Source: an uncultured Lachnospiraceae bacterium (GTDB lineage: Bacteria; Bacillota; Clostridia; Lachnospirales; Lachnospiraceae). Taken from it: a stretch of DNA of 64,000 nt. Made by a program: the position numbers and the translations under genes. Shown here piece after piece: positions 46,403 to 54,741 of this stretch (within the stretch, counting starts at the first letter, position 1; the number at the start of each line of letters is the position of its first letter). Under the pieces are notes generated by a model. It was not told where the DNA came from. It saw only the letters and a program-made list of their open reading frames with translations, and did not search any database. The DNA lies in contig CAJUED010000018.1 of assembly GCA_910585075.1 (NCBI GenBank), positions 1 to 64,000 on the forward strand, in the 5' to 3' direction.

Positions 46403-46545
46403 CCGAAGTGTTCTACGCTGAGGAACGCGAGCAGAATCTTCAATTCTGCTCTGCGATAACACGACATCTTCGATGTCGAAAATTTGTGACGCTTCGGCAC
46501 AAATTCCTGGTTGAATAAATTGCTCATCAGAGAATTTATTCAACC
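46403..46545 (-). ncRNA. Structured leader of larE with the same pseudoknot layout
   Basis: Minus-strand order: hairpin GGTTGAATAAATT (46545-46533 with 46521-46509); stem AATTTGTG/CACAAATT (46505-46498 with 46488-46481) whose loop CCGAAGCGT can pair with ACACTTCGG (46411-46403) next to GGAGG; and between them hairpins CGACATC (46478-46462) and GAGCAGAAT (46451-46429). The layout equals that of the repeat at 44024 with different bases. A frame runs through it but looks like chance coding. Confidence 0.55.
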
Positions 46546-46549
46546 TTAC

Positions 46550-46915
46550 TCACTCCTCGGTAAACGTTCTTTTCAAGGCCCGTTCAGTTGGGAAAATAGC
46601 TAATACTAAAGTCAGACATTGCATTGTACATAAAATTGCCGCAACTGTTCCAATCATATTATCTGAACTATGATAAAAAGGAAAATGGATAACAAATGAT
46701 GGTATCAACATAATCCAACCAATTTTCCACCATAATCGACCGCAATGCTGCTGTGCAAAATTCCATGTGTCTATATTTTTCATAGAACGTGCCGTTCGAT
46801 AACCAATTACTCCATTGATTTTTTTAGGAGCATGTTTCCACATCATATTACCAGCAATAATCATTGTGATTGGAATCAGTAAATCACAAACAAATATAAA
46901 CCACCAAAACCACAT
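46550..46915 (-). CDS. SdpI-like small membrane protein
   Basis: A 121-residue integral membrane protein with three to four hydrophobic helices. The central NGVIGYRTARSMKN followed by W.FAQ matches the SdpI/YhfL family signature (immunity or signalling proteins against the SdpC toxin). No sdpC-like toxin is nearby. It sits between larC and larE without an obvious role in cofactor synthesis, and its base composition is more AT-rich than its neighbours, so it may be a later insertion. Confidence 0.75.
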   Translation of the reverse strand: MWFWWFIFVCDLLIPITMIIAGNMMWKHAPKKINGVIGYRTARSMKNIDTWNFAQQHCGRLWWKIGWIMLIPSFVIHFPFYHSSDNMIGTVAAILCTMQCLTLVLAIFPTERALKRTFTEE

Positions 46916-46943
46916 ACATTTCCCTCGCCTTCATAAATCCCAA

Positions 46944-48488
46944 TTATTTATCTGTCTGCCTGAAACTCTCCCTCACCTGCCAAAAGGATTTTCCGCTTTT
47001 TTCTGCCAGCTTTGCCAGGCTTTCATATTCCGGGTAACACCGCTCCTGGCCATCCGGCAGCACGCATTTTTTCACCTTAAGCTCCCCCTCCGGAAGTGTC
47101 ACAATACCCTTTTCCCTGGGAAGAAGGGTTCTCTCCATCCTGATACGCCGTATACCAATGGTAGTAGTTTCCTGGAAAATAATCTGTTCCAGCTCTTTTA
47201 TCCGTTCCTCATCACAGATAACCACAAGCTCATAGGCCGGCCTGTTTTTCTTCATATAAACAGGTATGAAATGCACATCCCTGGCTCCTGCTTCCATGAG
47301 CCTGTCCATTACATATCCAAGGGCTTCCCCTGTGCAGTCATCAATATTGGTTTCCAGCTTATAAATGCAATCCTCTTTCTCCGTGGCGAATGTACGATTA
47401 GCATCCTTGCAACACTTACCCTTTTCATTCCTGTCCCCGGCGTCTTTTTGTCCGGCGTCCTGTTCTATGCCGCTTCCCTGAATCAGCATAGCCCGCAAAA
47501 GGCTGGGCCTTTCATAATTCCGTTTTCCGGCTCCAATTCCAATCTTGCTTACCTGAAATTCCTCAGGAAGCCTGGATGCGGTTCGGACAGCTGCCACTAT
47601 CGCCGCACCTGTAGGTGTAACCAGTTCCCCTTCCACTTCCGTAAGCCTTACAGGCAGCTGGTGTGCCTCCACAATGTTAGCCACCGCCGGAACCGGTATT
47701 GGCAAAATGCCGTGCTGACATCTTACTGTCCCCCTGCCCTCGCACAAAAAGGGGACGATTACCTCCGTAATATCCAAGTTGTCCAGACATACCGCCACTG
47801 CCACAATATCCACAATGGAATCTACCGCTCCCACTTCATGAAAATGCACCTGATCCATGGGAACGCCGTGAGCCTTGGACTCCGCCTTTGCCAGAACATG
47901 AAAAATCTTAACGGCTGTCTCCTTTGCTCTGGCACTAAGCTGTCCCTGCTCAATGATTTCCATAATTTCCGGAAGGCCTCTGTGTACATGCTCATGGCTG
48001 TGAGAATGTTCATGGCCGTGAGCATGAGTATGTTGATGACCGTGAGAATGAGTATGCTCACAGGCCGCTTCATCATGTTGATGGGCGTGAGAATGGGTGT
48101 GCTCACTGGCTGCTTCGTCATGCTGATGGGCATAAGAATGGGTATGCTCATGAGAATGTGTGTGCTCATGCTCACAACTCATGTCCCCATGATGATGCTC
48201 ATGAGTATGCTCATGGCCGTCCGTATGCTCGTGCCTGTGGTCGTGTCCATGCAGATATTCCATATCATGGTCGTGATTTTCATGCTCTGCATCCAGTTTG
48301 ACGCAAAAATCGCAGGCATCAAGACCTGCCTTTTTCACCCGGCTTACAGTGGTCTCATATCCATGTATCGGAAGGCTTGCAAGAGCCTTTCTTAATGCCT
48401 CCTCATCAGCCCCTAAATCCAGCAGCGCCGCAACTGTCATATCACCGCTGATTCCTGAATAGCATTCCAAATATAATGTATTTCCCAT
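46944..48488 (-). CDS. larC: Nickel insertion protein LarC with long His-rich insert
   Basis: CTP-dependent cyclometallase that places nickel in the pincer nucleotide, 514 residues. The N-terminal part has LECYSGISGDMTVAAL; a histidine tract from about residue 70 to 170 (repeats of EHTHSHAHQHDEAA type) presumably stores or delivers nickel; the C-terminal part begins near ETNIDDCTGEALGY. In Lactobacillus larC is split as larC1/larC2 and joined by frameshifting; here it is one continuous frame. The His tract is encoded by internal repeats (about 48010-48250). Confidence 0.92.
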   Translation of the reverse strand: MGNTLYLECYSGISGDMTVAALLDLGADEEALRKALASLPIHGYETTVSRVKKAGLDACDFCVKLDAEHENHDHDMEYLHGHDHRHEHTDGHEHTHEHHHGDMSCEHEHTHSHEHTHSYAHQHDEAASEHTHSHAHQHDEAACEHTHSHGHQHTHAHGHEHSHSHEHVHRGLPEIMEIIEQGQLSARAKETAVKIFHVLAKAESKAHGVPMDQVHFHEVGAVDSIVDIVAVAVCLDNLDITEVIVPFLCEGRGTVRCQHGILPIPVPAVANIVEAHQLPVRLTEVEGELVTPTGAAIVAAVRTASRLPEEFQVSKIGIGAGKRNYERPSLLRAMLIQGSGIEQDAGQKDAGDRNEKGKCCKDANRTFATEKEDCIYKLETNIDDCTGEALGYVMDRLMEAGARDVHFIPVYMKKNRPAYELVVICDEERIKELEQIIFQETTTIGIRRIRMERTLLPREKGIVTLPEGELKVKKCVLPDGQERCYPEYESLAKLAEKSGKSFWQVRESFRQTDK

Positions 48489-48658
48489 CCTTCGTTTTCT
48501 CCTTTCCTGTTGCTTTATGCAGTATAAATCCTGACCCCCTTGTTTAAGACAGATTTCACTTACAGGGCCTTCCGTCTTTTTCCGGCAAGTCCCAACAAAA
48601 CCCCTGCTTTCAGAGCAGATTTCACTTACAGACTTTTTAACCCTTTTCGGGCATTTGC

Positions 48659-49420
48659 CTATATGACTTTCTCCTGCTGCCCACAGGCCAGTCTGTTAAT
48701 CTGGGTTGCAATATATCCCGCCCCGTATCCGTTGTCAATATTCACCACAGCTATCCCATTGGCGCAGGAATTGATCATGGTAAGAAGGGCTGAAAGACCA
48801 TGCATGCTGGCTCCATAACCCACTGAGGTCGGGACCGCAATTACCGGCCGGCTCACCAGCCCGCCTAGTACACTGGCCAGGGCCCCCTCCATACCGGCAA
48901 CCGCCACCACGCAGTTTGCCTCCTGTATCACATCCAGCCGGGAAATCAATCTGTGCAGTCCGCTGACCCCCACGTCATAAACCCGTTCTACCTGGGCGCC
49001 AAAGTATTCCGCCGTCTGGGCCGCCTCCTCCGCAACAGGAATGTCCGCCGTCCCCGCCGTACAGACTGCAATTTTCCCATATCGCTTTTTATCCGGCTTC
49101 TCCGCCTTCAAAATACGAGATACCGAATCATAGGTCACCTGTGGAAGTACATCCTTAACCACCTGATACTGATGCTCGTCCGCCCTAGTTCCAAACACTT
49201 CTCCATTTTCCTCAAATAATCTCACATAAATTCCTGCCAGATACTCATCCGGCTTTCCACTGCAATAAACCACCTCCGGAAATCCGGAGCGGATTTCTCT
49301 GTGGGTATCCAGCTTCGCATACCCCATTTCTTCAAAGGGCTGCTTTTTAAAATATTTCTCCGCATCCTCTATGGAAATGCTTCCTGCCTTTACCTGTTCT
49401 AATACTTCCCTTGCCTCCAC
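48659..49420 (-). CDS. larB: Nickel-pincer cofactor biosynthesis protein LarB
   Basis: Carboxylase/hydrolase that carboxylates nicotinic acid adenine dinucleotide in the first step of the pincer cofactor pathway; 253 residues, related to PurE. Visible motifs are CTAGTADIPVAEEA, YDVGVSGLHRL and AGMEGALASVLGGL. The start is GTG at 49420 with AAGGAG upstream. It is the first of the lar genes; about 170 bases separate it from larC. A dispersed hairpin (49443-49480) lies in its leader. Confidence 0.92.
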   Translation of the reverse strand: MEAREVLEQVKAGSISIEDAEKYFKKQPFEEMGYAKLDTHREIRSGFPEVVYCSGKPDEYLAGIYVRLFEENGEVFGTRADEHQYQVVKDVLPQVTYDSVSRILKAEKPDKKRYGKIAVCTAGTADIPVAEEAAQTAEYFGAQVERVYDVGVSGLHRLISRLDVIQEANCVVAVAGMEGALASVLGGLVSRPVIAVPTSVGYGASMHGLSALLTMINSCANGIAVVNIDNGYGAGYIATQINRLACGQQEKVI

Positions 49421-49442
49421 AAAATCTCTCCTTTATATTTGA

Positions 49443-49480
49443 ATCAAACACTGTCTCGCTCCATGAGTCAGCTTATTGAT
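49443..49480 (-). repeat. Dispersed leader hairpin, copy upstream of larB
   Basis: Minus strand ATCAATAAGCTG, a loop with GGAGCG, then CAGTGTTTGAT. The arms pair ATCAA/TTGAT and GCTG/CAG(T). Related copies precede the mazG-like gene (51229), the TerY-C gene (55146), the gene at 55986 (56293) and, degenerate, the gene at 9886 (about 10245-10280). A 19-codon frame (49433-49492) runs through this copy. Confidence 0.55.
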
Positions 49481-49623
49481 TGAAAAAGGCATTCAAACCA
49501 ACAGCCTGAACGCCTTATATTTTTGATTCTATCTATTTATAATGCAATAAACTCGGGAAATCCACCCATATATACTATGTATTTCGGACTTTTGGAACAA
49601 AACATAAAATCCTGATCCAAGCT

Positions 49624-50646
49624 TTATACTTCCACTACCCATCCCTCAGGCGCCTTGATGGTTCCCATCTGGATACCTGTAAGTGTTTCATATAATTTCT
49701 TTGTCACAGGCCCCATCTCTGTCATGCCGCTGGGGAAACAGATTTCTTTGCCGTGGTCTACCACCTTTCCAACCGGGGAAATCACTGCCGCGGTACCACA
49801 CAGACCACATTCCGCAAAGTCCTTCAGTTCTTCCACGTAAACCTCTCTCTCCTCAGCCTCAAGTCCTAAGTATTCTCTTGCCACCTGCATGAGAGAGCGT
49901 CTTGTGATAGAAGGAAGGATGCTGCCTGACTTGGGCGTCACTACCTTGCCGTCCTTTGTGACAAACAGGAAGTTCGCACCGCCGGTCTCCTCCACCTTGG
50001 TTCTGGTAGCTGCATCCAGATACATGTTCTCGTCGTACCCTTGTTTGTGGGCGTCCACAATTGCGTGCAGACTCATTGCATAATTAAGGCCCGCCTTGAT
50101 ATGTCCTGTGCCATTTGGCGCCGCACGGTCAAAATCGCTGATGCGGATGGTAAGAGGTTTTACGCCGCCCTTGAAATAAGGTCCTACCGGAGTAGTAAAT
50201 ACACGGAACTGATATTCATCCGCAGGCTTCACCCCAATCACAGAATTGCTTCCAAACATATAAGGACGCACATAAAGTGTTGCGCCGCTGCCATAAGGAG
50301 GCACATATGCCTCGTTCGCTCTGACAGTCCTGCGCACCGCCTCCACAAATTTATCCTTAGGAAACGCAGGCATCTCCAGACGCTTTGCGCTCTGTTCCAT
50401 TCTCTCAGCGTTTAAGTCCGGACGGAAGGTTACGATTCGCCCGTCAGATGTGGTGTAAGCCTTCATCCCTTCAAAAATGGTCTGGGCATACTGCAAAACC
50501 CCTGCGCACTCGTTCAGCACCACGTTGGCATCCTGTGTCAGCACGCCTTCATCCCAGGCACCGTTTTTATAATTGGATACAAATCTGTAATCCGTCTGTA
50601 TGTAGCCAAATCCTATATTGGCCCAGTCAATATTTTTTTTCTCCAT
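49624..50646 (-). CDS. ilvE: Branched-chain amino acid aminotransferase
   Basis: PLP enzyme for the last step of leucine, isoleucine and valine synthesis, 340 residues, in the clostridial/Bcat type II group. The PLP Lys lies in IKAGLNYAMSL, preceded by YVRPYMFGS, and the phosphate-binding segment is CGTAAVISPVG. I place the start at 50646 with GAGGAG upstream. The promoter lies about 70 bases before it, leaving no room for a T-box leader. Confidence 0.93.
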   Translation of the reverse strand: MEKKNIDWANIGFGYIQTDYRFVSNYKNGAWDEGVLTQDANVVLNECAGVLQYAQTIFEGMKAYTTSDGRIVTFRPDLNAERMEQSAKRLEMPAFPKDKFVEAVRRTVRANEAYVPPYGSGATLYVRPYMFGSNSVIGVKPADEYQFRVFTTPVGPYFKGGVKPLTIRISDFDRAAPNGTGHIKAGLNYAMSLHAIVDAHKQGYDENMYLDAATRTKVEETGGANFLFVTKDGKVVTPKSGSILPSITRRSLMQVAREYLGLEAEEREVYVEELKDFAECGLCGTAAVISPVGKVVDHGKEICFPSGMTEMGPVTKKLYETLTGIQMGTIKAPEGWVVEV

Positions 50647-50711
50647 ATCGCCCACTCCTCTTACACGCTGTAACAATCCAGCTAAAATTTACATTGTTTT
50701 AAACTTTTTTT

Positions 50712-50740
50712 ATTATTATACTTTTTGGTGCAAAAGTCAA
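50712..50740 (-). promoter_or_regulatory. Promoter of ilvE
   Basis: Minus strand TTGACT (50740-50735). TATAAT (50720-50715) is 14 bases away and TAATAA (50717-50712) is 17 bases away; the second gives the standard spacing. Confidence 0.5.
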
Positions 50741-50783
50741 CTCTATTCCTTTATCCTGTCTAATTGTATGAGATTCCAGGAAA

Positions 50784-51113
50784 TTAAACTCCCCTGGATT
50801 TTAAATATCTGTCCTCGTCTTCTCTTGCTTCAATAAATGCCTTTTCCAAATCTATTTTGTAAAAATCAGCCAGCCGCATTACCTGTGCAATCACATCGGC
50901 CATTTCATTGCCCAGGCGCTCATCAATATCGCTTACCTTGCCCTCTAATGCATAATATTTCTCTTTTGTCATGACCTGCTTCGCCAGCTCGCCCACCTGT
51001 TTTGACAACTCAATCATTGCGCCCTGTGCATTCCACTCTCTTAACTCTATTTTGTGAAACCGCTCTACAACCGCTTTGTACATTTCTTCCATTTCTCTAA
51101 AAGTTTTGCCCAT
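50784..51113 (-). CDS. MazG-like nucleotide pyrophosphohydrolase
   Basis: All-alpha NTP pyrophosphohydrolase-like protein of 109 residues. The metal site pattern appears as EVSKQVGEL-type residues (IELSKQVGELAKQ) and the downstream ERLGNEMADVIAQVMRLAD segment, which carries the E..D pair. Such proteins hydrolyse non-canonical or excess NTPs. The ATG at 51113 has GGAGG with ideal spacing. A promoter at 51341-51369 gives a 220-base leader that contains a dispersed hairpin and a 27-codon frame. Confidence 0.78.
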   Translation of the reverse strand: MGKTFREMEEMYKAVVERFHKIELREWNAQGAMIELSKQVGELAKQVMTKEKYYALEGKVSDIDERLGNEMADVIAQVMRLADFYKIDLEKAFIEAREDEDRYLKSRGV

Positions 51114-51221
51114 GAACACCTCCGTTTATAATAGCTGCCTGTGTTTCTTTTGCGGCTATTATATCTTATCCGCAGTGCACGCTCGAAAAACCTTCGGTTT
51201 TTCTCGCTCGCGGGCTTCACC

Positions 51222-51305
51222 CTATGCAATCAAATGCTGTCGCGCTCCGCGTGCCAGCTTATTGACGTAATCTGAAAAATCGTCAGCAAGCTGCCATTTT
51301 TTCAT
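51222..51305 (-). CDS. Possible 27-residue leader peptide before the mazG-like gene
   Basis: ATG at 51305, stop at 51222. The product starts MKKWQLADDFSDYV and ends with a segment of the form NKL.RGARQ.LI, which is shared with the frame in the larB leader (NKL, then GARQCLI). The second half is encoded by the dispersed hairpin at 51229-51266. Only a weak GGA ribosome site precedes it. It may be a true micropeptide, or chance reading through a repeat. Confidence 0.3.
   Translation of the reverse strand: MKKWQLADDFSDYVNKLARGARQHLIA
51229..51266 (-). repeat. Dispersed leader hairpin, copy upstream of the mazG-like gene
   Basis: Minus strand TCAATAAGCTG, inner CGCGGAGCGCG, then ACAGCATTTGAT. 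The arms TCAA/TTGA and GCTG/CAGC and the inner CGCG/CGCG pair. It is the second clear member of the family at 49443. A neighbouring GC-rich hairpin (AAAAACC/GGTTTTT near 51185-51205) lies between it and the gene. Confidence 0.55.
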
Positions 51306-51340
51306 CTTCCGTCCGCGCACTGCTCATTACCTTCGCGCAC

Positions 51341-51369
51341 ATTATATCAAAAAGCACTAAAAGTGTAAA
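51341..51369 (-). promoter_or_regulatory. Sigma-A promoter of the mazG-like gene
   Basis: Minus strand TTTACA (51369-51364), 17-base spacer, TATAAT (51346-51341). Confidence 0.65.
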
Positions 51370-51388
51370 TCGACTGTCAAGGCCAAAT

Positions 51389-52045
51389 TCAAGAAAAACA
51401 AGCCGCAAGATTCTCCTCCGTAAGCTCCATCATATCCGTATAGTTTACCTCCTGCCTTGCACCGCCCATTAATTCATCCTCAATTTCGTCATATTCCATC
51501 TCCGATATGGGTTTCTTTGTCATTTCATAGAAAACGCCGTGATAGGTGTCGCTGTCCGTCCCGTGATAATACAGCACGCCCCCTGATTCATTCATACCTC
51601 CGTCCGACAAAAGGGCATCTGCCACAATCACCGTGAAATCTTCCTGTATTTTCGTGAAAATATGCGTGTAATACCCATGATTACCGTAACTGCTCTCCAC
51701 CATGTTTTCATAGGGCGCATAATACAGACGTCCAAAGGAGGAAAAAGAATCCACCTTTACCATTTCATCCTTTTGAGAATCATACCCATAAATCACAATC
51801 CCATCTATATGGCTGTTTCCCTGGCACAGCAAAAGTTCCGGTATCTCGTCCTCATCAATGTAAGCCAGTTCGAATTTTACCAGGGCAGGGTTATGAAAAT
51901 CAGCTTCATAGCTCTGCTCTGTGAGGAAATCCCGGATGGCTTTTTTGTCCTCTGACAGGGGGGCTTTCTCATGAATGCCTTTGCCCGGAAGGCAGACTGC
52001 CAGTATCAAGAATTCAAGTATTATCTTTCTTATGATATTTTCCAC
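51389..52045 (-). CDS. Secreted or membrane-anchored protein of unknown function
   Basis: A 218-residue protein. An N-terminal hydrophobic stretch (residues 5-22, ILEFLILAVCLPG) may be a signal peptide, with Cys18 as a poor lipobox. The mature part is acidic and has a YIDEDEIPELLL segment typical of the Lachnospiraceae secreted beta-propeller-like or calcium-site proteins. No catalytic motif is visible. It starts with GTG, 27 bases after the leucine-rich repeat gene, so it is probably the last gene of type VII-like cluster 2. Confidence 0.6.
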   Translation of the reverse strand: MENIIRKIILEFLILAVCLPGKGIHEKAPLSEDKKAIRDFLTEQSYEADFHNPALVKFELAYIDEDEIPELLLCQGNSHIDGIVIYGYDSQKDEMVKVDSFSSFGRLYYAPYENMVESSYGNHGYYTHIFTKIQEDFTVIVADALLSDGGMNESGGVLYYHGTDSDTYHGVFYEMTKKPISEMEYDEIEDELMGGARQEVNYTDMMELTEENLAACFS

Positions 52046-52072
52046 TGCCTTGCCAGCCTCCCTTTCTCACCC

Positions 52073-54547
52073 TTAACGTCCAAACCAGGCTCTCACACTC
52101 TTATACGGAATATTATGTCTTTTACAGTAATCCTCCGCATAAGGATTATTATGAATAATAACCTTAAACTCCCCTTTCTCCAAATCTTCCCCACAGTCCG
52201 AAAAGGCGTTTTCCCCGATTTCCGTAACCTGCTCATAAAGCTCGATCCGGCTAAGGCTGGCGCAGCCCTCAAAAGCGCTCCGGCCAATCCTTCTAAGTCC
52301 CCGGGGGAGCTTTATCTCAGACAGTTCAAAACAGCCCACAAAGCTGAAATTACCGATTGCCTTCAGTTCCTCGTTCAAAACAACTTCCTGAAGATAGTCT
52401 GCAAGACCAAAGGCGGCATGCTCAATAGCCACAGTACCCGCCGCCACCTGATATCTTCTGTCCTTCTTTCCCGGCGGATATTTCAGCAGACATGTTCCAT
52501 CTTTACTATAAAGAACCCCTCCAACGGTTTTCCCAAAATATCCTCCTTCAGCGGCCTCAATATATTCAAGCGCACCGCCTGCAAAATTGGAAATCTCCAC
52601 CCATTTTGTACTCTTTGGAATATAAACCTTCTTTACATTTCCCATAATCGTCTGCCTTGGAATACTAACCACACCCTCGGGTATCCGGCAGCATCCCTCC
52701 CCGGAATTTGCGTCCAGGCCCCCGTATATCAGGGTCTTCCCTTCTTTTTCCACAAGGCAGCCCTGATAAAAAGCGTATCTGCTATTTCGAGGCAGTTCCA
52801 CCATACAAAGATCCGGACAGCCCGCAAAAGCGCCGGGCTCTATGATAACATCTGATAAAAAAACAATCTTCCGAAGCCCCGGACAGTCGCTGAAAGCATT
52901 TTGCCGGATTACCTTTATATTTGCCGGTATTTTTACAACTCCGTTTTCCCCGGCGGCTCCGGCTGTAAACCCGCCATAAGCTCCCTCTGCTGCTTCACCA
53001 AAACTGCCTCTTATCGCTTCCGCGCCGATTCCCAGATAGCCTCTTAAGTTTTCCGTCAGCCTATAGGTTTCCTGAATATCCCCTACCCTGCAGGTGGCTT
53101 TGCAGTTTGCTTTGAAGATTCTTCCGCTCCGAATTTCCTTTCTTTTACAATACTCTGCCACGTAACTGTTATTGTCATACAAAATATAAAATTCTGATTT
53201 CAGCTCCCCTTTTACCTTACATTTCCTGATATCTCTTTCTTTCATCCCGAAGGTCAGACTGCCTCCAATCCTATTCCCATTCCCTGTTCCGCAATAAGTA
53301 AAGGCATCCGCCCCAATCTGATTCACACTGTCGGGCAGTTCCAGGAAATGCAGATTCTGGCATCCGGCAAAGGCCTGCTTTCCAATGCGCCTTACACTCT
53401 GAGGAATTGAAACCGACTCTAATTTTTCACAGCCCCAGAAAGCCGTGTCCTCAATCTCCTTCAGTTCTTCCCCCAGATAAACTTTCTTTACATAGCTTTT
53501 GGAAAAAGCCCCCTCCCCCACAGACTCGGTCTCGGTTGGAAATGTGTATTCCCACTCGCTATTTTTTCCCAGATAGCGGAGCAGCTTTCTCCCAAAGGCA
53601 TCAAACAGCACACCTCCTATACTTTGATAGGTTTCATTTCTCTCATCCACCTTCACCCAGGCTCCATATCTGAATCCGGCGTCATGCAATTCTATTTCAT
53701 TTACCGTCTGCGGGATAAAAATTTCCTCCGCTTCATCATTGATGGAATGAGCCGGAATCCGGGCCACGCCCTCCGGAATGTAAAGCAGAATCGGTTTTCG
53801 GTATTCCGTTCTTTCATAGTTTCTTTTGCCCCTCCTCCGCCAGGCTTCCACATAAGTGCCCACCAGCGTTTTCGTCCGCTGGTCAACCAGATAACCATTC
53901 TCTGCGCTATACCGACTGCCTTGGGAAAATTCAATATGGCTGGGCCCGCCGTCTGTTCCAAGGGGAATGCAAAAAGCCCCCGGCTCAATCTCCGCTTCCC
54001 CCGGAAGTATCGCCTTATCCCCCCGCCATCCGTAAAAGCTGCCGTATCCAATCTGCTTCACATTTGAGGGAATCTCAATCACGGTACATTTGCATCCTCC
54101 AAAGGCTCCCCAGCCGGTTGCCGTGTACTTTTTTAAAATCTCATAAAGCTCCGCCGGGTCTTTAATTCCGGCAGGTATATCGCCGCTCTTTAACACCCGC
54201 TCGCCGGTTTCGTCAAAGCCCTCTATGCCAAAGGCAAAACAAATACAATTCACCACAAAGACCGCCGCCTCCCGGGTGATGACCAGCTCGTCGCACAGAT
54301 GCTTTATATATCTTTCCCGGCAGATCACCGCATCCTGTCCCTGAAGGATAATCTCACCATATATCTTTTCCCCGATTCCTTCGTTTAAAACCATCCGAAG
54401 GAGCCTGTTTTCCTTCCTTGATTCCGGCCTGAAATCCGCCATAAAGGCTGTGGCCCTTCTTCCCTTATCATTCAGAAGGGTCTCCTGCCCGTATTCCTCC
54501 ACAACCTTTCTTAAAATCTGTCCGTACTCTGCATCCATGCTCCCCAT
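52073..54547 (-). CDS. BspA-type leucine-rich repeat protein of the secretion cluster
   Basis: An 824-residue protein without a signal peptide. Residues 1-130 form a helical domain (RATAFMADFRPESRKENRLLRMVL) like those attached to signalling proteins of Clostridia. From about 130 to the end there are repeated LRR_5 units: IPSNVKQIGYGSFYG, IPQSVRRIGKQAFAGC, LPRGLRRIGRSAFEGC and others. BspA-type repeats bind protein ligands. The lack of an export signal and the position in cluster 2 suggest a cytoplasmic scaffold or a type VII-exported surface protein. The start at 54547 has GAGG upstream. Confidence 0.8.
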   Translation of the reverse strand: MGSMDAEYGQILRKVVEEYGQETLLNDKGRRATAFMADFRPESRKENRLLRMVLNEGIGEKIYGEIILQGQDAVICRERYIKHLCDELVITREAAVFVVNCICFAFGIEGFDETGERVLKSGDIPAGIKDPAELYEILKKYTATGWGAFGGCKCTVIEIPSNVKQIGYGSFYGWRGDKAILPGEAEIEPGAFCIPLGTDGGPSHIEFSQGSRYSAENGYLVDQRTKTLVGTYVEAWRRRGKRNYERTEYRKPILLYIPEGVARIPAHSINDEAEEIFIPQTVNEIELHDAGFRYGAWVKVDERNETYQSIGGVLFDAFGRKLLRYLGKNSEWEYTFPTETESVGEGAFSKSYVKKVYLGEELKEIEDTAFWGCEKLESVSIPQSVRRIGKQAFAGCQNLHFLELPDSVNQIGADAFTYCGTGNGNRIGGSLTFGMKERDIRKCKVKGELKSEFYILYDNNSYVAEYCKRKEIRSGRIFKANCKATCRVGDIQETYRLTENLRGYLGIGAEAIRGSFGEAAEGAYGGFTAGAAGENGVVKIPANIKVIRQNAFSDCPGLRKIVFLSDVIIEPGAFAGCPDLCMVELPRNSRYAFYQGCLVEKEGKTLIYGGLDANSGEGCCRIPEGVVSIPRQTIMGNVKKVYIPKSTKWVEISNFAGGALEYIEAAEGGYFGKTVGGVLYSKDGTCLLKYPPGKKDRRYQVAAGTVAIEHAAFGLADYLQEVVLNEELKAIGNFSFVGCFELSEIKLPRGLRRIGRSAFEGCASLSRIELYEQVTEIGENAFSDCGEDLEKGEFKVIIHNNPYAEDYCKRHNIPYKSVRAWFGR

Positions 54548-54607
54548 AACGCTACCTCATAAATATGTAAATGTCTGCCTTCTGCCACATTGCCGCAAAA
54601 TCCGCAC

Positions 54608-54638
54608 GTAACAGTTCAGCCTTTGGCTTCACTGTTAC
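54608..54638 (-). repeat. Hairpin repeat, copy 1
   Basis: Perfect outer arms GTAACAGT/ACTGTTAC with inner AGCC/GGCT. The minus-strand text GTAACAGTGAAGCC...GGCTGAACTG recurs, with few changes, at 62490-62515 after the PP2C gene. Bases 54548-54741 otherwise hold a GC-rich spacer and a 32-codon frame without a family match. Confidence 0.5.
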
Positions 54639-54741
54639 AGAATCTGCCATTTAAAGTGTCTCCGCTTCGGTCCGCGCCGAAGGTTCAGTACCCTCCGGCA
54701 AGGGGCAGATTCTCTCTTGTTTCGATATTCTGCTCTTTTTA

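Noticed and set aside
46361..46543. A 60-codon TTG-started frame through the larE leader
   Set aside because: Overlaps the structured leader and the larE start; coding looks incidental.
48000..48250. Repeats that could be taken for a CRISPR array
   Set aside because: They are in-frame histidine codons within larC, without uniform spacers.
46815..48395. A 526-codon plus-strand frame opposite larC
   Set aside because: It is antisense to larC, and its repeated Met/Leu-rich part is the reverse reading of the histidine tract. No ribosome site or family features.
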